A DNA stretch of 64,000 nucleotides from Novosphingobium sp. TH158 (lineage in GTDB: Bacteria; Pseudomonadota; Alphaproteobacteria; Sphingomonadales; Sphingomonadaceae). Under the pieces are notes generated by a model. The model was not told the origin of the DNA. It worked only from the letters and a program-made list of their open reading frames with translations, and made no database searches. Below are positions 1 to 7,824 of this stretch, piece by piece. The translations under genes and the position numbers were made by a program. The stretch spans positions 558,001 through 622,000 of the forward strand of contig NZ_PKRT01000001.1 of NCBI RefSeq assembly GCF_002855555.1, written 5' to 3'. The number at the start of each line of letters is the position of its first letter. The first letter of the stretch is position 1.

Positions 1-50
1 CCGCCAATTCTGCGCCCTGGCATGTGCAGCGTCTGCATCGGATCAGGCAT
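1..50 (-). CDS. possible start of a gene cut by the window edge
   Basis: An ATG at position 50 on the minus strand has a GGAG five bases upstream and opens a frame that stays open for 16 codons to the edge (it begins MPDPMQTLHM). It lies 80 bases downstream of the SMP-30 gene on the same strand, so it could be the next gene of that operon. Too little is present to name a family. Only the start signal and the open frame support it. Confidence 0.3.
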   Translation of the reverse strand, partial: MPDPMQTLHMPGRRIG

Positions 51-130
51 GGCTCCCCGAGGTGGCCGGCAAACCTGCCGGTCCTCCGTCTCGATAATCT
101 CCGGTAATTGCCAAAGGTTCCGCTGCATGG

Positions 131-982
131 TCAGAGCACGACATCGCGAACAATCTGCCCCGGCACATCGACCTCGAAGCGGAACAGCGATCCGGCAAGC
201 GGCTGGCGGGATAATTTCGCCTCATCCAGACCTGTCCGGGCAGAAGTGACATAGGCAGTCCTGCGAGCTGGTCCGCCCAGCGCAACCTTGGTCGGGCGCG
301 CGCAAGGCAGCTCTACCGTCCGCAAGTGACGGCCGGCGGGCGAATACAGCCGAACGCACCAGCCATCCCAGAGTGCGACCCAGATATTGCCCTGTTCATC
401 CGCGACCAGCCCGTCCGGGAAGCCATCGTCGATTGCCAGGAAAGGCTGCGGATCAGCCAGGCTCACTCCATCCATGGCGCAGCGATACACGACGCCTTGC
501 TGCGAGTCAGCATAATAGAGGGTGCGACCATCGGGTGAAATTGCCGGGCCGTTGGTGACCACGGCGCTCACGCTGCTGCGGGTCAATTGTCCTCCGGCAA
601 GGCACCAGATCGTACCGGATGGCTGCTCCTCGCCATCATCCATGGTGCCGAACCAGAGCCTGCCCGCGGCGTCGACCGTTGCGTCGTTGGTGCGGTTGCC
701 GGATGGTTGGGGAATATTCGCAAGGGGCTGTACGTACCCTGACGCATCGACCAGCAGGAGTTCGTGCCGGGAGCCGACGATCCTGCCTCCTCCGGCAAAA
801 GGCAGAACAAAGCTGGGTTTGCCGCCAATGCTCGCGGTAGTCAGCTTCCCGGTGGCGGGCTTGAACAGGTGGAGCTGGCCCTTGGCGATATCGACAAAGT
901 GCAGTTCCGCCTCCGTCGCAAACCAGGCCGGCCCTTCGCCGAGTTCGCATCGCATGGAGCAGGCAGCTTCGACCTCAGTCAC
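131..982 (-). CDS. SMP-30/gluconolactonase/LRE-family lactonase
   Basis: This 283-residue protein has the six-bladed propeller signature of the SMP-30/regucalcin family, whose members hydrolyse sugar lactones using one divalent metal. The expected metal ligands can be placed at Glu16 (in LGEGPAW), Asn144 (in VVTNGPAIS) and Asp190 (in DGFPDG). The substrate-side RTND motif is at about 97-100. No signal peptide is visible, so it should be cytoplasmic. Lactonases of this kind open the lactone made by aldose dehydrogenases. With dgoD, dgoK and dgoA about 7-11 kb away, D-galactonolactone is an attractive substrate, but that is inferred from context. An alternative start is Met10. Confidence 0.88.
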   Translation of the reverse strand: MTEVEAACSMRCELGEGPAWFATEAELHFVDIAKGQLHLFKPATGKLTTASIGGKPSFVLPFAGGGRIVGSRHELLLVDASGYVQPLANIPQPSGNRTNDATVDAAGRLWFGTMDDGEEQPSGTIWCLAGGQLTRSSVSAVVTNGPAISPDGRTLYYADSQQGVVYRCAMDGVSLADPQPFLAIDDGFPDGLVADEQGNIWVALWDGWCVRLYSPAGRHLRTVELPCARPTKVALGGPARRTAYVTSARTGLDEAKLSRQPLAGSLFRFEVDVPGQIVRDVVL

Positions 983-994
983 GGTCGGTTCCGC

Positions 995-1519
995 TCAGTT
1001 CCACCAAGGGAGCCAACGCCTTCGCCAGTCACCCCGTTGATGGACGGCGGGACGCCTCCAGCCGGCATGGGGGCGGTGCAGATCATGTTCCGCCTCGTTC
1101 CGCTCCACCAGAGCCGCATCGCGTTCGGCGAGCGCCTCTTCCCGATCGGCCCGCGCAGCCTCATAGCCATGCCGTGCCTGAGCAGCGGCGAAGGCACAGA
1201 GCAGGCCGCCGATTATCGCCAGGTTCTTGAAGAAATGCGCAGACTGCGCCGGGTCGGTAATGTCGTTGTGGAAGAACAGCGTGGCCAAAGCTGTGAAGAC
1301 GATCATCACCAAGGGCGCCAGGCGGGCGAACAGTCCGGTGGCGATCAGCAACCCGCCGAGCAGTTCGACGAGCCCGGCGGGCCCGGCAAAGTTGGCGGGC
1401 AGGCCTGCGGTGAGCATGAGCGCCTCGGTCGCATCGGTATCGAGAAGCTTGGTACTGCCCGAAACGATGAAGACGAGGCCGAGAAGGACACGGCCGATTG
1501 CGGCGATAAGGCTTGCCAT
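995..1519 (-). CDS. DoxX-family membrane protein with a charged C-terminal tail
   Basis: The first 130 residues show the four hydrophobic helices and the GLVFIVSGSTKL and LFHNDI stretches typical of DoxX proteins, small inner-membrane proteins of poorly defined role often tied to redox stress. After about residue 130 the protein becomes very charged (EAARADREEALAERDAAL), which looks like a helix or coiled coil. The last 30 residues are rich in Trp, Arg and His and have a low-complexity look, so the true C-terminus may be altered by a frameshift. GGAG lies nine bases before the ATG. It reads toward the SMP-30 gene with a 12-base gap, so the two may be cotranscribed. Confidence 0.82.
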   Translation of the reverse strand: MASLIAAIGRVLLGLVFIVSGSTKLLDTDATEALMLTAGLPANFAGPAGLVELLGGLLIATGLFARLAPLVMIVFTALATLFFHNDITDPAQSAHFFKNLAIIGGLLCAFAAAQARHGYEAARADREEALAERDAALVERNEAEHDLHRPHAGWRRPAVHQRGDWRRRWLPWWN

Positions 1520-1536
1520 TTCGACCGGCTCCGGAA

Positions 1537-1589
1537 GCTGTGGCGGCCTGGGGCAGTGGGAGGGAAAGGGTGCAGCAGGCCGCCACAGC
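1537..1589. repeat. 13-bp perfect inverted repeat in front of doxX-like gene
   Basis: The arms at 1537-1549 and 1577-1589 (GCTGTGGCGGCCT and its exact complement) are separated by 27 bases. On the minus strand this gives a strong stem with a pyrimidine-rich loop in the 5' leader of the DoxX gene, ending 17 bases before its ATG and just ahead of the GGAG site. It has no T tract behind it, so it does not look like a simple terminator. An RNA regulatory role is inference. Confidence 0.55.
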
Positions 1590-1647
1590 CATACGGGTAA
1601 ACCCTTTGCGGGTATCGAGGTTCCGCAGGCTTGAATTTTTTCCGTTT

Positions 1648-2142
1648 TCAGCCCGGTTGCGACATGTCTGCCCGGCGCGACGCCATGACGGCAAGCTGGC
1701 CAAGTGCCGCCGCGACCACCGCCGCACCGCCGACGATCGCCATCGGATGCCGCACGACCAGTTCGCGCGTCCGCTCCACAAGCCTGTGCGCTTCCTGATC
1801 GCGAAGCACACCGGCGAACTGTTCGATCTTGCCGGACAGCGGCTCAATGGTGGAGCGAAGGCCCTGCCCCATGTGCTGATCGTCCCTGGTGGTGGCATCC
1901 GCGAGCACGGCGGCGAAGCTTTCGAGGTCTTCGGCGATCACGCCAAGCTGGCGGTCAATGAAGCCCTCGACGCGCGAAGAGCCCGTGCGGCGATCGGCAG
2001 AACCGCCGCCGCTGGTGCTGCCGGCGCCCGATGCGCTCAGGCCTTCTCCGGCGATCGGCTCCACGGAAAAGTCTGCCGACGGACTGCTCTGGCTTCCCGC
2101 CGCATTGCTCGTCTTGCTGGAATTGGAATTCTTCGATGCCAT
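1648..2142 (-). CDS. small protein with one C-terminal membrane helix, function unknown
   Basis: This 164-residue protein starts at an ATG with GGAGAAG six bases upstream, which decides the start inside a much longer open frame. Residues 1-60 are low-complexity (Ser, Asn, Gly, Ala) and probably disordered. A helical, polar stretch follows (about 60-125), then a single hydrophobic segment near 130-152 ending in a basic ASRRADMS tail. This is the layout of tail-anchored envelope or ElaB/DUF883-like proteins, but no family motif is clear. It lies on the same strand as the downstream DoxX gene. Confidence 0.68.
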   Translation of the reverse strand: MASKNSNSSKTSNAAGSQSSPSADFSVEPIAGEGLSASGAGSTSGGGSADRRTGSSRVEGFIDRQLGVIAEDLESFAAVLADATTRDDQHMGQGLRSTIEPLSGKIEQFAGVLRDQEAHRLVERTRELVVRHPMAIVGGAAVVAAALGQLAVMASRRADMSQPG

Positions 2143-2225
2143 GGCGCTTCTCCGTTTGGACTGCTGTTGCAACTGCCGCGCCGTGCAACTGTTCCCGGGC
2201 ACCAATGCCGCTCGTCGCGCAAATG

Positions 2226-3119
2226 TCAGGGTGCAACGACCTGCAACGCTCCAGCCATGCTTTCGAAGCGCAGGGGATAGCGAAGGCGGCGGATTTCGCC
2301 GTCCAGCGCGGCCTCGACATGGCTGGCGTGCGAACCGACCGTCAGCTGGCTGCATTCTTCCACCAGCACGAAATCGCGGGCCAGGTCTGCCCGGCCGAAC
2401 AGGGTGCGCAGGCCGAACCACAGGAGCGCGATGCGGCTGCGGCGGGCCACGGCATATACCGCCAGCTGACCGTCCGACAGGGCGCTGCGCGAACCCAGCG
2501 CAGCGCGCTCCAGCGAGTAGCGGTTGTTGCCGACGAACAGCAGCGGGGTCACCACCGGATCGCCTGGCCGTTCGGTGGCGATGCGCAGGCGGTGAAAGCG
2601 CAGGCGGGCAAGCACCTGTCCGCTCGCCGGAATGGTCGCCAGCCATTTCGGCAGGCCGGTCCTGTGCTGCCAGGAATCCCGCTGCCGGACCATCAGGGCA
2701 TAGCTGCCGATCGACACGTTGTTGACGAAGACCGCATCGTTGACACGGCCCAGATCGACAGGCCGGGCCCTGCCCCGAACCGCCAGGCGGATGGCCTCGT
2801 CCAGCGATGTCGGCAGGCCGAGATCCCGGGCGAAATGGTTGCGCGTGCCGAGTGGCAGGATCGCCAGTTCGCACTGCCTGCCACCAATTGCCTGCGCTGC
2901 CGCCGCAATCGTGCCGTCACCGCCACCGATAACAAGCCGCCGGGTTGTCGTGGCATGGTAGGCCGCGGCCGCGCAGACCTGCCGCCCGTCGAGCAGGTGA
3001 ATTTCCGCACGACAGCCATTTGCGGCAAAACCATCGACCAGTTGCCGGGTGAACTGCGAGGCGTCGCTCCCGAAGGCTCCGGCCTCGCAATTGAGCAGGA
3101 CGATGCGGCGTTCCATCAC
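2226..3119 (-). CDS. diacylglycerol/sphingosine kinase-like lipid kinase
   Basis: The 297-residue protein has the DAGK catalytic-domain hallmarks: the nucleotide-binding GGGDGT at residues 65-70 and the ILPLGTRNHFARDLGLP loop at about 87-103. The family phosphorylates lipid hydroxyl groups such as diacylglycerol or ceramide using ATP at the inner face of the membrane. Length fits YegS/BmrU-type kinases. In sphingomonads, which make glycosphingolipids, a sphingoid base or ceramide is a reasonable but untested substrate. Tandem Met codons open the frame, and Met2 is equally possible. Confidence 0.9.
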   Translation of the reverse strand: MMERRIVLLNCEAGAFGSDASQFTRQLVDGFAANGCRAEIHLLDGRQVCAAAAYHATTTRRLVIGGGDGTIAAAAQAIGGRQCELAILPLGTRNHFARDLGLPTSLDEAIRLAVRGRARPVDLGRVNDAVFVNNVSIGSYALMVRQRDSWQHRTGLPKWLATIPASGQVLARLRFHRLRIATERPGDPVVTPLLFVGNNRYSLERAALGSRSALSDGQLAVYAVARRSRIALLWFGLRTLFGRADLARDFVLVEECSQLTVGSHASHVEAALDGEIRRLRYPLRFESMAGALQVVAP

Positions 3120-3235
3120 CGGTGGGCACCGGCATTGACGGGACGCGCGTAGGCCGGTCGTCGTTTCGTCGCATCGGTGGAACTACACAGCGCGGGCGCC
3201 GTTTGATTGGCATAAGGCAACAGGGATTTGGGGCC

Positions 3236-3502
3236 ATGGCCACTACCGGAACCGCATTCTTCAATTCGAACGGCCAGATTTTCCGCACGGCCGAGGATGC
3301 AACGATCAGCGATCTGGCATCTCTGATCGGGCGCGGGGGCTGCGGCGAGAGCCTCGCCCCCGGTCTCGCGCGGCTGATCCTTGAAAAGCGTGCCGATCTT
3401 GAACGGATATTCGCCGAGCACGATGCAATCATGCGTGAGCATGGATCGCTGACTGTGGTGCCTTGCCGGGGGCCAAGGATGCGGCAGGGCGCAGCGCTCT
3501 GA
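3236..3502 (+). CDS. small hypothetical protein, 88 residues
   Basis: The frame is open from 3122, but the ATG at 3236 (MATTGTAFF) follows a purine-rich GGGATTTGGGG stretch and begins the part that looks like real protein. It is soluble, with a mixed alpha/beta look (FFNSNGQIFR, then helices with LARLILEKRADLERIFAEHDAI). No family is recognised. It is divergent from the lipid kinase gene and converges on the stress-protein gene. Confidence 0.6.
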   Translation: MATTGTAFFNSNGQIFRTAEDATISDLASLIGRGGCGESLAPGLARLILEKRADLERIFAEHDAIMREHGSLTVVPCRGPRMRQGAAL

Positions 3503-3530
3503 AGGACGGCCGGCTTTCTGCACCTTCCGT

Positions 3531-4247
3531 TCAGAGCCGGGTCTCGACGTGGCCCTTGCCCGCCTCATCCCGCATGTCCATGCCCAGCATCAGCTTGACA
3601 GCGCCGACCAGCCCCAGCTCGTCAGTCGACCAGATCGACGCCTCTCCCAGCGCCATGCGCAGCATCAGCAGGTCGGGATCCTGCTTGCCGTGTTCGTACC
3701 AGGCCTCGACCGTGTTCGACCAATGCTTGTCGATCCGGGCAGGATCGGTTTCCTCGATCAGTTCGCCTTCGAAGCGCGCGAAGACATCGTGATCGCGACT
3801 GACAAAGATGGCAGTCGCAGGCCCCGCCTCGGCAAAGCGGCCTGAGCGCGTGGTGAAGAACCAGATATTGTGGTTTCCGTCGCGGTCCAGCTGCGCGGTC
3901 ATCGGGGCAACGCCCGATGGATCGACCGACAATTGCAGCATGACAAAGGGCGATGCCTCTATCGCGTGCCAGAACTGCCGCCGGATTTCATGGACATCGG
4001 GTGCGTTGTTGCGGCCGGTGTATTGGCCGTGGCGGCCCGTGTCCCGCTCGGCCTTGCGCAGCTCTTCGCCTTCCGGGCCATCTAGCGCCTCGGCCGCCTG
4101 GCGGGCGGCGCGGTCAACGCGCTCCTCATCGGAAGCAAAAGCCTCCTGCTCGGCATCGAAGCGACGAGCGGCGTCGTAGTTGCCCTCGCCCTGAAGGTCG
4201 CGTCCGCTATTGACCGGCCCGGAATTCTCGCCTGGTTGATCGTGCAT
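3531..4247 (-). CDS. general stress protein, pyridoxamine 5'-phosphate oxidase-like fold
   Basis: This 238-residue protein has a polar N-terminal extension of about 85 residues (Gln, Glu, Asp and Arg rich, probably disordered). A split-barrel flavin-binding-like domain follows, with SPFVMLQLSVDPSGVAPMTAQLD and NIWFFTTRSGRFAEA. This matches the general stress protein 26 group of the PNPOx clan, which bind FMN or F420-type cofactors or heme. The real cofactor cannot be told from sequence. It is divergent from superoxide dismutase, in keeping with an oxidative-stress setting. Confidence 0.82.
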   Translation of the reverse strand: MHDQPGENSGPVNSGRDLQGEGNYDAARRFDAEQEAFASDEERVDRAARQAAEALDGPEGEELRKAERDTGRHGQYTGRNNAPDVHEIRRQFWHAIEASPFVMLQLSVDPSGVAPMTAQLDRDGNHNIWFFTTRSGRFAEAGPATAIFVSRDHDVFARFEGELIEETDPARIDKHWSNTVEAWYEHGKQDPDLLMLRMALGEASIWSTDELGLVGAVKLMLGMDMRDEAGKGHVETRL

Positions 4248-4334
4248 GGTGCTGCTCCCGTCCAGATTGGTCGGTCACGAAACCACGCGTCGCCCGCGCT
4301 TGTTCCGGCGGCTTGGGAACGCCGGCCAACCTGA

Positions 4335-4346
4335 CCGGTTAACCGG
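4335..4346. promoter_or_regulatory. 12-bp perfect palindrome upstream of superoxide dismutase
   Basis: CCGGTTAACCGG is a perfect palindrome lying 23 bases before the sod start and just ahead of its AGGAGGAG site, in the intergenic region shared with the divergent stress-protein gene. It could be an operator for either gene. No known regulator consensus is matched with confidence. Confidence 0.35.
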
Positions 4347-4369
4347 CCTTGCGATCAGGAGGAGTTCCC

Positions 4370-5035
4370 ATGTTTCAGCTGCCCGAACTGGAGTACGACG
4401 AAGGCGCACTGGAGCCGCACATTTCGCGGCGGACCATGGAATTCCATCACGGCAAGCACCATCGTGCCTATGTCGAGGGGCTCAATGCGGCCATCGCAGG
4501 AACGCGTTTCGAAACGATGTCGCTTGAGGCGATCATCATTGCCTGTGCCTCGAGTGACAGCCCTGAAGAGCGAAAGATCTTCAACAACGCCGGCCAGCAC
4601 TGGAACCACAGCTTCTTCTGGAAATGCATGAGGCCGGGCGCCGGTGGCCAGCCTGTCGGCCCGGTGGCGACCCTGCTGGGCGATGCCTTTGGCGGACTGC
4701 CGGAATTCCGTGAGCAGTTCATCCAGCACGGCAAAGCGCATTTCGGTTCTGGCTGGCTCTGGCTCGTCATGGCTGACGATGGCCTTGAAATCTGCACCAC
4801 GCACGATGCCGACACGCCGTTTGTCGAGGGCAAGCTGCCGCTGCTGGTGTGCGACCTGTGGGAGCACGCCTATTACCTCGATTACCAGAACCAGCGCGCC
4901 GAATTCCTCGCCCGCTTCATCGATCAACTGGCCGACTGGCGCTTCGTCGCAGATGCGCTTGAACGGGCGGGCCTGCTTGTCCCCGACGAAGCCGAGGCGG
5001 TGGTCATGCCTGCCGATGCTACGGGGAACAACTGA
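4370..5035 (+). CDS. sodB: Fe/Mn-family superoxide dismutase
   Basis: The 221-residue enzyme converts superoxide to oxygen and hydrogen peroxide in the cytoplasm. The start is fixed by AGGAGGAG six bases before the ATG. Metal ligands are visible at His26 (FHHGKHH), His80 (QHWNHSFFW), Asp162 and His166 (DLWEHAYYLDY). The FGSGWLWLV motif and Gln76 in the NNAGQHWNH block are more like the iron form, but metal choice cannot be settled from sequence. It is about 20-25 residues longer than many Fe-SODs because of its C-terminal end. Confidence 0.95.
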   Translation: MFQLPELEYDEGALEPHISRRTMEFHHGKHHRAYVEGLNAAIAGTRFETMSLEAIIIACASSDSPEERKIFNNAGQHWNHSFFWKCMRPGAGGQPVGPVATLLGDAFGGLPEFREQFIQHGKAHFGSGWLWLVMADDGLEICTTHDADTPFVEGKLPLLVCDLWEHAYYLDYQNQRAEFLARFIDQLADWRFVADALERAGLLVPDEAEAVVMPADATGNN

Positions 5036-5131
5036 TCCGGCCTGCGGTTAGTGCCCTGTAGCCTCCGGGATCCTCCGCGCCACAGGCGATATGCAGCTGT
5101 CCCGCAAGGCGGCAAATACGGAGCACGAACC

Positions 5132-5566
5132 ATGAAAAGAACGACATTCGCGTTTTGCGCGGCGACGGCGCTTGCCGGTTGCACCACCGGTTATGGCTAT
5201 GGCTATGACGATAGCTGGGGCTACTATGATCGCGGCTATTACGATCGCTATGGCTCCTATGACTATAACCGCCCTGACCCGGCCTATGGCGGCTATTACG
5301 CCGATTCCTATTACCGCGCAGACCGCCGCTATCGCGAACGCTACCTGTCGAGCGGCGACCGCATCTATCGCGGGCGTGACGGGCGCTATTACTGCCGCCG
5401 TTCGGACGGAACGACCGGCCTGATCGTCGGCGGTCTTGCTGGCGGGATACTCGGCAACATTATCGCCCCGGGCGATTCCAAGACGCTGGGAACGGTGCTT
5501 GGCGCGCTTGGCGGCGCTGCGGCGGGCGCGGCAATCGACCGGAACCAGCGGGTCCGCTGTCGCTAG
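5132..5566 (+). CDS. tyrosine-rich lipoprotein with glycine-zipper segment
   Basis: The 144-residue protein begins with a short lipoprotein signal (MKRTTFAFCAATALAGCTTG, lipobox LAGC with Cys17). Next comes a region of about 70 residues that is very rich in Tyr, Gly, Asp and Arg, then a glycine zipper of the 2TM/Rick_17kDa type (LIVGGLAGGILGNIIA and GTVLGALGGAAAGAA). Such proteins sit in the outer membrane or periplasm and are linked to envelope stability. The frame is open further upstream, but only the ATG at 5132 gives a signal peptide. Its stop overlaps the convergent GH1-RmlD gene by four bases. Confidence 0.8.
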   Translation: MKRTTFAFCAATALAGCTTGYGYGYDDSWGYYDRGYYDRYGSYDYNRPDPAYGGYYADSYYRADRRYRERYLSSGDRIYRGRDGRYYCRRSDGTTGLIVGGLAGGILGNIIAPGDSKTLGTVLGALGGAAAGAAIDRNQRVRCR

Positions 5567-7737
5567 ACGAGATGCAAGGCGAAGCGCGCGATCGCACTGT
5601 CCAGGCTGGGCATGGGCGATCCGCGCTCGCTCAACAGCGTGCAATTGGCAGGGCGCGGGGCTTTCCAGCCCAGTTCTTCGCCGGTCACTGCATGTACCAT
5701 CGCTTCATCAAACCCGCATTCGCGGGCGATGCGCCGGGCAAAGTCGAACCACGAAATCCCCTCGCCATTGCTCAGGTGCCAGAGGCCCGTCTCCCCATCG
5801 ATCAGCAGGTCCAGCACGGCATCGCAAAGGTCGGGCACATAGGTGGGTGATACCACGGCATCCCTAGCCGCCTGCACCTCCGTCGCCTCGCGCAGGCTCT
5901 CCACGACATGGACCGCGAAGTTGTGCGGATCGAACGGCGAGAAGAACGCCGCCGTCCGGATCACAAGGTGGTCGCCCGAAAGCCGGGCAATGGCCTGCTC
6001 CATGCGATGCTTGCTCTTGCCATAGGTGTTGAGCGGGGCAGGCTGGTCGCCCTCGCGCCAGCCCTGCCCCTCGCAGTTGGGAAACACCAGGTCGCTCGAG
6101 AAGCTGACGGTCGGAATGCCGCGCGCCGCGCACAGCCGGGCCAATCGCTCTGCTCCCTCCGCGTTGGCGGCATGGCAGGCCGGGCCTTCGGATTCGGCAT
6201 CGTCCACCCGCACCCAGCCAGCGGCATTCAGCACGGCACAGGGTCGATAGCGGTCAAGTGCCTGCCCGATCATGGCTGCATCGTTAAGGTCCATCACTTC
6301 GCGCCCGACGAGGCGATGGGCAAGGTTGCGGTGCCGGCAGGCCGCCGCCAGCGCCTGACCGAGAGTGCCGGTGGCTCCGACGATCAGGAGCTCGCCCGCA
6401 GCTTGCAGATCGTTCCCACCCGAGAGCCAGCGATGCAGCGGTGCGGGTCGCATCACCTGCGGGTGGTGAAACCGAATGTCGCGTCGCCACCAGCCGTCGC
6501 TTTGAATAGCAGGATGGATAGCGGGGCCATCGTCGATGCGGGCCAGCAATTTGCCAAGCGCAGTCATGCGCGGCGTGTTGCCCCGGGTGTCGAAGGCGCC
6601 GGCTTCGTAGTTTCCGTCGGCAGTCAGAAGCTGGTTCCAGTCGCGGCTGCCGAACAGCGCCCATGCCGTCACCGCCCGGATATCCATGCCTTCCTGCCGA
6701 AGGCGCCGGGCGCAGGACCACGCCTCCAGCGTCCAGCGCAATTGCTCGTCACGCGTGCAGCCATTGTGCACCTCGGTCACCGCCAGCGGCAGGCCATAGC
6801 GCCGCCATGCTTCGCGCAGCGCGCCCTCCAGCCCCGAGGGCGCGGGTGACAGGACACGGATGGCGCAGACGTCGGCATAGTCCTGCCGCCCGTTGCTGCC
6901 GCAAAGATGGCCGGGATAGCGTTCCGTGCGGTGATCGAGGAAGCGGTCGCTGGTCAGGTAGTGATTGATGCCAATGATGTCGGGCGCGCACGGGTCACTG
7001 GCCAGTTGTTCCAGTTGCGAGCCGAGCCCGAACCCGCACAGATAATCCCACAAGGCATGCCCCGGGAGCACGCGTCCTGCCAACAGGTCAAGGCTCATCC
7101 AGCGCCGGGCATTATCGAAGCCGGCCTGGTCGGCAAGCCGGCCGGTGGCATAGGTCCGGCCAAGATCCTCGGTCTGGATCAGTCGCGCATCGGGTATAAC
7201 CTCACGGATTGCGGCCATGGCCATGCGAACCCCGTCGATCTGGTTAAGCAAGGCCAGCCAGAATTGGGGTTCGTCGCGCAGGTGCGGATACCAGTGGCCA
7301 TAGAGCGCGGAAAAGCGCGCGGTCGTGAGCGGTTCGTTGACCGGGGTCCAGTCGCGGATACCGGGATAGCGCTCGGCGACTTGTCGGGCATAGCGGGCAA
7401 GTCCGCTGGCGAAGGCCGGATCGAGCAGCGATGTATGTTCAGGTCCGCTGCCATGATGGACCAGCCCGACGATCGGCGCGATGCCAAGGTTGGTCAGGGC
7501 GTCAATCCGCGCGTCGCTCCAGGTCCAGTCGCAACTTTCGGGACCGTCCGGTGCGACGCGCTCCCAAAGCACCGGCAGGCGGTAGGCAGAGATGCCAAGC
7601 TCGCCAAGCAGGGCAAAGTCCTCGGCGCGGTCATGGTGGCCGGTCCGGTGCAACTGATCGCGATATCCCTCGTGGGTGCGGTTGACGGTGCACTCTGCAC
7701 CGCCCCACAGCTGCAGTCCGTCTCGCACGGCTGGCAT
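5563..7737 (-). CDS. GH1-like glycosidase fused to RmlD-like sugar nucleotide reductase
   Basis: A 724-residue two-domain protein. Residues 1-430 follow the GH1 barrel, with the acid/base Glu135 in WTPVNEP and a likely nucleophile Glu322 in LAVTEVHNG. Residues 450-724 are an RmlD/extended-SDR domain with the NAD(P) motif VGATGTLGQ and the catalytic NTYGKSK. RmlD-type enzymes reduce 4-keto sugars of dTDP sugars. Joining a glycosidase to a sugar-nucleotide reductase is unusual and suggests remodelling of one saccharide. No signal peptide is visible. The start at MPAVRDGLQLWGGAE was chosen because homology begins there. Upstream codons in the same frame belong to the antisense of the mutase remnant. 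Confidence 0.85.
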   Translation of the reverse strand: MPAVRDGLQLWGGAECTVNRTHEGYRDQLHRTGHHDRAEDFALLGELGISAYRLPVLWERVAPDGPESCDWTWSDARIDALTNLGIAPIVGLVHHGSGPEHTSLLDPAFASGLARYARQVAERYPGIRDWTPVNEPLTTARFSALYGHWYPHLRDEPQFWLALLNQIDGVRMAMAAIREVIPDARLIQTEDLGRTYATGRLADQAGFDNARRWMSLDLLAGRVLPGHALWDYLCGFGLGSQLEQLASDPCAPDIIGINHYLTSDRFLDHRTERYPGHLCGSNGRQDYADVCAIRVLSPAPSGLEGALREAWRRYGLPLAVTEVHNGCTRDEQLRWTLEAWSCARRLRQEGMDIRAVTAWALFGSRDWNQLLTADGNYEAGAFDTRGNTPRMTALGKLLARIDDGPAIHPAIQSDGWWRRDIRFHHPQVMRPAPLHRWLSGGNDLQAAGELLIVGATGTLGQALAAACRHRNLAHRLVGREVMDLNDAAMIGQALDRYRPCAVLNAAGWVRVDDAESEGPACHAANAEGAERLARLCAARGIPTVSFSSDLVFPNCEGQGWREGDQPAPLNTYGKSKHRMEQAIARLSGDHLVIRTAAFFSPFDPHNFAVHVVESLREATEVQAARDAVVSPTYVPDLCDAVLDLLIDGETGLWHLSNGEGISWFDFARRIARECGFDEAMVHAVTGEELGWKAPRPANCTLLSERGSPMPSLDSAIARFALHLV

Positions 7738-7750
7738 GGTTTTCCTTCGT

Positions 7751-7760
7751 GACAATTGTC
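7751..7760. promoter_or_regulatory. 10-bp palindrome in divergent promoter region
   Basis: GACAATTGTC is a perfect palindrome in the 87-base gap between the GH1-RmlD gene (minus) and the mutase remnant/dgoD unit (plus). A second imperfect repeat (GGAACATCCC with GGGTGTTCC) follows at about 7769-7797. Position between two divergent sugar genes suits an operator of a LacI or GntR-type regulator, but no such regulator gene is in the window. Confidence 0.35.
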
Positions 7761-7824
7761 GGCCCAGTGGAACATCCCGCGCGTGCCGGGTGTTCCCCAA
7801 GACCTTCAACCACAGGGTTCTTCC

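Noticed and set aside
2143..2874. N-terminal extension of the small membrane-anchored gene
   Set aside because: This part is out-of-frame reading through the lipid kinase gene; the ribosome site lies just before 2142.
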